Assembly: GCA_937899145.1 (NCBI GenBank)
Contig: CALBPW010000238.1
Span: 1 to 5,746 of the forward strand
Length of the DNA stretch: 5,746 nucleotides
Origin: an uncultured Bacteroidota bacterium
GTDB lineage: Bacteria; Bacteroidota; Bacteroidia; Bacteroidales; SZUA-534
Direction of reading: 5' to 3'
Below the pieces are notes generated by a model. The model ran no database searches. It was given only the letters and a program-made list of their open reading frames with translations, and was not told the origin of the DNA. Positions within the stretch are counted from its first letter, which is position 1; every line of letters begins with the position of its first letter. Positions 1 to 3,728 of this stretch are shown here, in pieces. The translations under genes and the position numbers were made by a program.

Positions 1-1
1 G

Positions 2-442
2 GTGTGCGACCTTACAATAGCTTCGGAAAATGCCGTTTTCGGGCAGACAGGGCCTAAGGTTGGCAGCTTTGACGCCGGCTTTGGCTCATCATATTTAGCA
101 AGTATTGTGGGACAGAAAAAAGCACGCGAAATATGGTTTATGTGCCGCCAATACACAGCACAAGAGGCTCTCGAAATGGGAATGATAAACAAAATTGTGC
201 CATTGGAACAACTTGAAGATGAATATGTTGCGTGGTCTGAAAAAATGATGGAATACTCGCCACTTGCACTGCGAATGATTAAGCGCGGACTAAATGCAGA
301 ACTTGATGGGCAAGCCGGCATTCAAGAATTTGCAGGAGATATGACAATGCTCTATTACTGCCTCGATGAGGCGCAAGAAGGTGGGCGCGCTTTTCTCGAA
401 AAGCGAAAACCTGATTTTCAAAAATATCCAAAGTTCCCATAA
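2..442 (+). CDS. menB: 1,4-dihydroxy-2-naphthoyl-CoA synthase, C-terminal part (5' end outside the window)
   Basis: This is the C-terminal half of MenB, the crotonase-fold enzyme that cyclises o-succinylbenzoyl-CoA to 1,4-dihydroxy-2-naphthoyl-CoA in cytoplasmic menaquinone synthesis. The frame is open at the left edge, so the GTG at base 2 is an internal valine codon (VCDLTIA), not a start. Compared from memory with E. coli MenB (285 aa), the visible 146 residues match the family end to end, with the same C-terminal length. [12 protein letters not shown] (fragment residues 13-24) carries the equivalents of Gln154, Gly156 and Asp163. [10 protein letters not shown] (42-51) carries the Trp184 equivalent, and Tyr119 matches Tyr258. 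Gln, Gly and Trp at these places mark the bicarbonate-dependent type I enzyme. The protein ends [13 protein letters not shown], typical of MenB. The gene ends with TAA, and no terminator hairpin is visible after it. The next gene is unrelated and has its own control region. The family call is nearly certain. Confidence 0.96.
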   Translation: MCDLTIASENAVFGQTGPKVGSFDAGFGSSYLASIVGQKKAREIWFMCRQYTAQEALEMGMINKIVPLEQLEDEYVAWSEKMMEYSPLALRMIKRGLNAELDGQAGIQEFAGDMTMLYYCLDEAQEGGRAFLEKRKPDFQKYPKFP

Positions 443-489
443 ACATTTCTAATTCATAACACAAAATGATATAAGTTATTAATAACACG

Positions 490-508
490 AATGTCATTTT
501 GTCATTAT
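490..508 (+). promoter_or_regulatory. Distal copy of paired TGnCA-N3-TGnCA site (possible activator-binding site)
   Basis: The core TGTCATTTTGTCA lies at 492-504, inside the 19-base repeat AATGyCATTTTGTCATwAT shared with 566-584 (17 of 19 identical). TGnCA-N3-TGnCA reads the same on both strands, as expected for a dimeric regulator. The core centre is about 154 bases upstream of the start point predicted from the sigma-54-like element. That is a usual distance for an enhancer site of an NtrC-type activator. The role is inferred. Confidence 0.5.
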
Positions 509-565
509 TTAAAAAACACTAACATATTAAAAATCAAAAGATACAACAGACAATCCAAAACATAC

Positions 566-584
566 AATGCCATTTTGTCATAAT
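566..584 (+). promoter_or_regulatory. Proximal copy of paired TGnCA-N3-TGnCA site (possible activator-binding site)
   Basis: The core TGCCATTTTGTCA (568-580) differs from the distal copy in one base, and the second difference in the 19-base unit is at 582. It starts 76 bases after the distal copy. Its centre is about 78 bases upstream of the start point predicted from the sigma-54-like element. Conservation of 17/19 bases within otherwise unlike AT-rich DNA suggests selection. The binding protein is unknown. Confidence 0.5.
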
Positions 585-625
585 ATATATCCCTGTTTTA
601 AGTCAAAAAGTCCATTTTCAGCCGC

Positions 626-641
626 TGGCACAAAAATTGAA
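626..641 (+). promoter_or_regulatory. Sigma-54-like -24/-12 promoter of hsp20
   Basis: CTGGCACAAAAATTGAA (625-641) matches the RpoN consensus YTGGCACGrNNNTTGCW except at two bases. TGGCAC lies at 626-631 and TTGAA at 637-641. The second G of the -24 GG and the -12 position are exactly 12 bases apart. The weak point is A instead of the highly conserved C at -12. The predicted start point is near 652, giving a leader of about 69 bases before the ATG at 721. The two upstream repeats sit where sigma-54 enhancer sites normally lie, which raises confidence. No good TAnnTTTG box competes; the closest is TGTCTTTG at 652-659. Confidence 0.5.
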
Positions 642-707
642 AACGTATAGGTGTCTTTGATTAAAAAACAAAGCAAAAGCAGAATTAAGTAATTAACATT
701 AAAATAT

Positions 708-712
708 GGAGG
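708..712 (+). promoter_or_regulatory. Strong Shine-Dalgarno sequence GGAGG of hsp20
   Basis: GGAGG ends eight bases before the ATG at 721, ideal spacing, so it fixes 721 as the main start. Its first G is also the last base of an in-frame ATG at 706-708, which therefore has no ribosome binding site of its own. An in-frame TAA at 700-702 rules out any earlier start. The other starts visible in this window have A-rich leaders with no Shine-Dalgarno, as is usual in Bacteroidota, so this site is exceptional locally. Confidence 0.8.
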
Positions 713-720
713 ATTTAATT

Positions 721-1158
721 ATGACACTCTCAAGATTTTCAAACAGCTATCCGTCAGTATTCGACCATTGGTTCGATAACGACCTATTCAACTTAGCAAG
801 TTGCAATTATTCTGACACCAACACAACATTGCCGCAAGTTAACATAAAAGAAAATGCCGATGCATTTTTAGTTGAAATGGCAGTGCCCGGTTTCGACAAG
901 AAAGATTTCAAAATCAATCTTGACCACAACGTACTGACAATCTCATCGGAGAAGAAGAATGAAAGCGAGACGAAAGACAACGAACGTTTTACTCGCCATG
1001 AGTATAGTTATCAATCATTTAGTCGTTCATTCACTTTGCCCGAAGCCGCTAACAGCGACAAAATTTCAGCAAAATACGACAATGGTATTTTGAATGTTGA
1101 AATTCCAAAACGCGAAGAAGCCAAACCGAAACCAATGCGTCAAATCGCTATCGCTTAA
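721..1158 (+). CDS. hsp20: Small heat-shock protein, Hsp20/alpha-crystallin family
   Basis: This 145-residue cytoplasmic holdase chaperone should bind unfolding proteins without ATP and assemble into oligomers. It has a short Phe/Trp-rich N-terminal arm (residues 1-35, with PSVFDHWFDNDLF), which is typical of the family. The alpha-crystallin domain spans about 38-131, beginning PQVNIKENADAFLVEMAVPGF and including the VPGF turn (55-58). It contains the signature A-x4-G-I-L (Ala117, Gly122, Leu124) in the ISAKYDNGILNVEIPK strand pair. The C-terminal I-x-I anchor is IAI at 142-144. Length is normal for bacterial Hsp20. The start at 721 is chosen because GGAGG lies eight bases before it; the in-frame ATG at 706 would add only MEDLI. 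The gene is monocistronic, with its own control region upstream and a hairpin terminator downstream. The upstream elements suggest sigma-54 and activator control, which is inferred. Confidence 0.95.
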   Translation: MTLSRFSNSYPSVFDHWFDNDLFNLASCNYSDTNTTLPQVNIKENADAFLVEMAVPGFDKKDFKINLDHNVLTISSEKKNESETKDNERFTRHEYSYQSFSRSFTLPEAANSDKISAKYDNGILNVEIPKREEAKPKPMRQIAIA

Positions 1159-1177
1159 CGTTTTAGCAGCATAAATG

Positions 1178-1210
1178 AAAGAAGCCGGCCCGCAAGGGCT
1201 GGCTTTTTTT
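1178..1210. terminator. Intrinsic terminator between convergent hsp20 and the rRNA methyltransferase gene
   Basis: A ten-pair stem, AAGCCGGCCC (1182-1191) with GGGCTGGCTT (1196-1205), has one G-U pair and a GCAA tetraloop, and is followed by T through 1210. On the + strand it is a strong terminator for hsp20. Upstream AAAG can extend the stem into the T-run. On the - strand the tail reads UUCUUUCAUUUAU, a weaker U-rich tract, so it may also end the opposing transcript. The methyltransferase stop codon (TAA, 1211-1209) lies within or next to the T-run. Confidence 0.9.
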
Positions 1211-2576
1211 ATAACTCTATTTTCATCCTAATCTTCCAATTCTGCGGATAAAGATTATTCCAACGGCTACCAATATTTTTCACAAAGCCAAGTGGCAAAT
1301 CATTGTAAGTAAGAAGGATATAACCATTTTTGGAACATTCCCCAAAAATGTTATCACGATGCAAATAGCGTAGAGCTTCTTGTAATGACAAATCAACTTT
1401 CTCAAATTTATTTTTGTTCAATATCCACGACATTGCCAAGTCATGCTCTGGCACAATTTTGTTGCCAAAAATTTTCGCTACAGGCACACCTGTTTTCACA
1501 ACTTTAAGACTATCTATCAACATTTTACAATCAGTCACAATTTCCTTTGGTATTGCAATTGCCGCATCGTTTTTTAAGAAGAAATCAACATCATAATCGT
1601 CTGATATATAGGTTTTAAGTTCTGTCACAATTTGCTTTGACGCTTGTTGCAATTGTTGTTTGACTTTTTGCTTGCTTATGTTAAAAACATTACCGCCGTT
1701 TTTCTGAAAAACGCAACAAAAAAATCCTTCGCCCCGGGTTTTATGTTGAATAAACCTATAACCGACACAACCTTCTTTTTCAATTTCAGATATTTTCCAC
1801 TCATCAGGCAAGTTAAATCGCACATTATCAGCTGCAAATGTATTTTTAATCCAAGCCATATTTTCTTCATCTTCGGCAGGGCAAAAAGTGCAAGTGCTGT
1901 AAATAAGGTAGCCGCCAGGCTTTATTGCCGGCCAAATATCAGCAATAATGCGCTGTTGACGCTGCGCACAAATACGGGTGTTATCAACACTCCATTCAGC
2001 CACAGCAGCAGGTTCGCGCCTAAAAAGACCTTCGCCCGAACATGGAGCATCTACTGCAACAACATCAAAAAAGCCACTAAAACGCTCAAAATCAGAAGGA
2101 TCATTATTAGTTATAACAACATTTGGGATTCCCCATTTTGATAAATTTTCAGAAAGTATTGATACTCGGCTATTTATCACTTCGTTACTAACAAGCAATC
2201 CATTTTTACCTAAAAGCGATGCAAGGTGCGTGCTTTTTCCTCCCGGTGCCGCACAAAGGTCAAGCACGCGAATATCAGGCTGATTATCATATAATTGGCA
2301 AAAAGCATATCCAACAAACATCGAACTTGCTTCTTGCACATAATACGCACCCGAATGAAGCAATGGATCGAGCGTAAATTGTGGACGCTGAGCAAGATAA
2401 CACCCTTGCGATTCCCATTGAACTTTATCCTCCTCTGGTATATTGTTGATTTTATCATGATTAAAGCGAATACTGACTGGAGGTGGTGCGCTAAGCGACT
2501 CAGCATAATCTTCGTATTCGGCACCAAGTTGAGAGCGCATACGCAATTCAAATTCTTTTGGCAGAGCAAAATCCAT
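1209..2576 (-). CDS. rsmF: RsmF-type rRNA (cytosine-C5-)-methyltransferase, NOL1/NOP2/Sun family
   Basis: This 455-residue cytoplasmic enzyme should transfer methyl from S-adenosylmethionine to C5 of a cytosine in rRNA. The N-terminal part (1-95) holds the family segment HSGAYYVQEASSM (74-86). The Rossmann methyltransferase domain (about 100-290) shows the SAM-binding motif LDLCAAPGGKS (105-115), the DAPCSGEG motif (176-183, release cysteine Cys179) and YSTCTF (226-231, nucleophile Cys229). Both catalytic cysteines are present. The C-terminal part (about 315-455) ends with LPLGFVKNIGSRWNNLYPQNW (427-447), typical of the PUA-like RNA-binding domain of RsmF. E. coli RsmF (479 aa) methylates C1407 of 16S rRNA. 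The same target here is inferred from domain layout, and another family member is possible. The gene converges on hsp20 and diverges from the DUF4249 gene. The leader has no Shine-Dalgarno but is A-rich. Confidence 0.92.
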   Translation of the reverse strand: MDFALPKEFELRMRSQLGAEYEDYAESLSAPPPVSIRFNHDKINNIPEEDKVQWESQGCYLAQRPQFTLDPLLHSGAYYVQEASSMFVGYAFCQLYDNQPDIRVLDLCAAPGGKSTHLASLLGKNGLLVSNEVINSRVSILSENLSKWGIPNVVITNNDPSDFERFSGFFDVVAVDAPCSGEGLFRREPAAVAEWSVDNTRICAQRQQRIIADIWPAIKPGGYLIYSTCTFCPAEDEENMAWIKNTFAADNVRFNLPDEWKISEIEKEGCVGYRFIQHKTRGEGFFCCVFQKNGGNVFNISKQKVKQQLQQASKQIVTELKTYISDDYDVDFFLKNDAAIAIPKEIVTDCKMLIDSLKVVKTGVPVAKIFGNKIVPEHDLAMSWILNKNKFEKVDLSLQEALRYLHRDNIFGECSKNGYILLTYNDLPLGFVKNIGSRWNNLYPQNWKIRMKIEL

Positions 2577-2592
2577 AATCGGTTTTTTCTTG

Positions 2593-2600
2593 CAAAAATA
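2593..2600 (-). promoter_or_regulatory. Putative Bacteroidota -7 box for the rRNA methyltransferase gene
   Basis: On the minus strand this reads TATTTTTG, a full match to TAnnTTTG. The start point would be near 2586, about ten bases before the ATG. No TTTG -33 element lies at the expected distance. The short A-rich leader is otherwise typical of the phylum. Confidence 0.45.
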
Positions 2601-2684
2601 ATTTGATTAGAACGCAGATGCACTTATTAAATAAATTTTCACACACATTTTACGCATCAGTAAAAAACTCAGCAATTTTCAATG

Positions 2685-2697
2685 TGTCATTTGGTCA
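2685..2697 (+). promoter_or_regulatory. Third, imperfect copy of the paired site found upstream of hsp20
   Basis: TGTCATTTGGTCA matches the distal hsp20 site core in 12 of 13 bases. It ends 20 bases before the -7 box of the DUF4249 gene, so it would centre near -40, and it overlaps the only TTTG (2690-2693) that could act as a -33 element. It could be an operator shared with hsp20 or a chance match in AT-rich DNA. Confidence 0.25.
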
Positions 2698-2716
2698 ATT
2701 TTCTAATTCGCAAATG

Positions 2717-2724
2717 TATATTTG
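2717..2724 (+). promoter_or_regulatory. Putative -7 box for the DUF4249 lipoprotein gene
   Basis: TATATTTG is a full match to TAnnTTTG. A TTTG at 2690-2693 lies 23 bases upstream, slightly farther than usual for a -33 element. The predicted start point is about 2731, only a couple of bases before the ATG at 2733, so the mRNA would be almost leaderless. The box lies inside the longer reading frame starting at 2682, which argues against that start. Confidence 0.5.
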
Positions 2725-2732
2725 CAGTCATT

Positions 2733-3596
2733 ATGAGCAAGTTTCGTGAAACCATAACAGTACTGATTGTAAGCATTTTAACGATTATTGAAGTAACAGG
2801 CTGTTACGAACCTTCTGATATTGACGCGTTTGATAGCGGCGAGCCTGCAATAGTTATCGAAGGGCTGATAACAGACTTTGACTCAACATGTTCTGTAATT
2901 GTTTCGCAAAGCGTTGCGCCAACTGATAGTGCCAACTGCATATTTATCAATAATGCGACTGTTATTATCCGCGACGATTTAGGCAACACCGCCCAACTGC
3001 AAAATATCGGTGATGGCAAATATCAGACAAAAGATATTATTGGTAAACCAGAACACGAGTATCTGCTTACAATAGAAATAGACGAAAACAGCTACAATTC
3101 TATTGAAAGAATGCCAAAATCAATAAATATTGATTCAATTATTGTTGAATACCAAAGCACACGCACTTTTTTTGATACAATTGGATATTACATTTCGATT
3201 TTTGCGCCCAAAACCGAAGATTCCGTGCTATACTATCGTGTTGAAATTGAACGAAATAACACATTGTTAGATGGATATTCGAACCTTTGGATATATGAAG
3301 ACAACCATAAAACAGATATTTTCCAAATGGACATTCCTCAGAACTTTGAAACTGGCGACTCGTTAACAATAAAAATTTATTCACTAACAAAACCCATATA
3401 TGAATATTACTTCGGACTCTCAAAACAATTTAACATTAACTTCAGCAACATTCAACCGCCTCTAACAAATCCCGAGAGCAATATCAACCCAACTGCTTTA
3501 GGATATTTTCAGGCGTCAACGGTAAACTCATTTCATCTGATTGTTGGAAACGAAATGCGGAAAGTTGTAAAAATCAAAGATACACCACCGCAATAA
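2733..3596 (+). CDS. DUF4249-type outer-membrane lipoprotein
   Basis: This 287-residue predicted lipoprotein resembles the DUF4249 family of Bacteroidota, whose biochemical role is not established. The ATG at 2733 gives a clean signal peptide: Lys3/Arg5, a hydrophobic stretch at 7-19 and the lipobox VTGC (21-24), with Cys24 as the lipidated residue. The mature protein begins YEPSDIDAFD, an acidic start that may favour surface export. The family-like N-terminal strand EPAIVIEGLITD follows at 37-48. The segment is then rich in beta strands, and a family-like ALGYFQAS lies at 255-262 near the C-terminus. An in-frame ATG at 2682 would add 17 residues that spoil the signal peptide and would place the -7 box inside the coding region. 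DUF4249 genes commonly neighbour TonB-dependent receptors, as here, so it may be an accessory lipoprotein of the downstream receptor. That role is inferred. Confidence 0.83.
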   Translation: MSKFRETITVLIVSILTIIEVTGCYEPSDIDAFDSGEPAIVIEGLITDFDSTCSVIVSQSVAPTDSANCIFINNATVIIRDDLGNTAQLQNIGDGKYQTKDIIGKPEHEYLLTIEIDENSYNSIERMPKSINIDSIIVEYQSTRTFFDTIGYYISIFAPKTEDSVLYYRVEIERNNTLLDGYSNLWIYEDNHKTDIFQMDIPQNFETGDSLTIKIYSLTKPIYEYYFGLSKQFNINFSNIQPPLTNPESNINPTALGYFQASTVNSFHLIVGNEMRKVVKIKDTPPQ

Positions 3597-3728
3597 GTTA
3601 ACAATAATCACATAAAATACGCACAAAATCCCATTTTCATCTACATCAAACTTCGTTTTGTATACAATTAAAATCGGCATTTATGTTGCACTTACTTTTG
3701 CGCCGAAATCAAAAAAAAACAGAAGTAT
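3597..3728. other. DUF4249-receptor intergenic region
   Basis: These 132 bases contain no gene and no convincing terminator. They contain the palindrome TTGTATACAA (3658-3667), a TAnnTTTG box (3693-3700) and an A-rich leader with nine consecutive A (3711-3719). Readthrough from the lipoprotein gene into the receptor gene remains possible. Confidence 0.6.
3693..3700 (+). promoter_or_regulatory. Putative -7 box for the TonB-dependent receptor gene
   Basis: TACTTTTG is a full match to TAnnTTTG. The predicted start point is near 3707, leaving a leader of about 22 A-rich bases before the ATG at 3729. There is no TTTG at the usual -33 distance; the nearest, at 3657-3660, is 32 bases upstream. It suggests that the receptor can be transcribed separately from the lipoprotein gene. 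Confidence 0.42.

Larger units (their letters stand above)
443..720. other. Non-coding menB-hsp20 intergenic region with dense regulatory signals
   Basis: These 278 AT-rich bases contain no credible gene. The short minus-strand frame here starts in the gap and runs antisense into menB. From left to right I see a 12-base palindrome (GTTATTAATAAC, 475-486), two copies of a 19-base near-repeat (490-508 and 566-584), a sigma-54-like -24/-12 element (626-641) and the hsp20 leader with its ribosome binding site. The order and spacing fit an activator-dependent promoter for hsp20. Nothing looks like a menB terminator. Confidence 0.7.
2577..2732. other. Divergent intergenic region between the rRNA methyltransferase and DUF4249 genes
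   Basis: These 156 AT-rich bases separate two divergent starts. They hold one TAnnTTTG -7 box for each direction (2593-2600 on -, 2717-2724 on +) and a 12/13 match to the paired site found upstream of hsp20 (2685-2697). I find no gene within it and no clear -33 element for either promoter at the usual spacing. Confidence 0.65.

Noticed and set aside
475..486. Twelve-base palindrome GTTATTAATAAC just after menB
   Set aside because: About one such palindrome is expected by chance in a window of this size. It is purely AT-rich apart from the ends and has no U-tract, so it is not a terminator.
279..497. 72-residue minus-strand frame covering the end of menB
   Set aside because: It lies mostly antisense to a clear menB coding region and has no recognisable family or start signal.
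655..673. CTTTG/CAAAG inverted repeat in the hsp20 leader
   Set aside because: It has only a five-pair stem with a nine-base AT-rich loop. It is too weak and too far from the ribosome binding site to support a regulatory claim.
1644..2141. 165-residue plus-strand frame and other frames inside the rRNA methyltransferase region
   Set aside because: They are antisense or out of frame to a gene with all expected catalytic motifs, and they resemble no protein family.
3625..3635. AAAATCCCATTTT-like hairpin after the DUF4249 gene
   Set aside because: The stem is five A-T pairs with a three-base loop and no U-tract, too weak to call a terminator.
3686..3701. TTGCAC followed by TTGC upstream of the receptor, resembling a sigma-54 promoter
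   Set aside because: The spacing is one base too long and the -24 GG is missing. The TAnnTTTG box overlapping it explains the sequence better.
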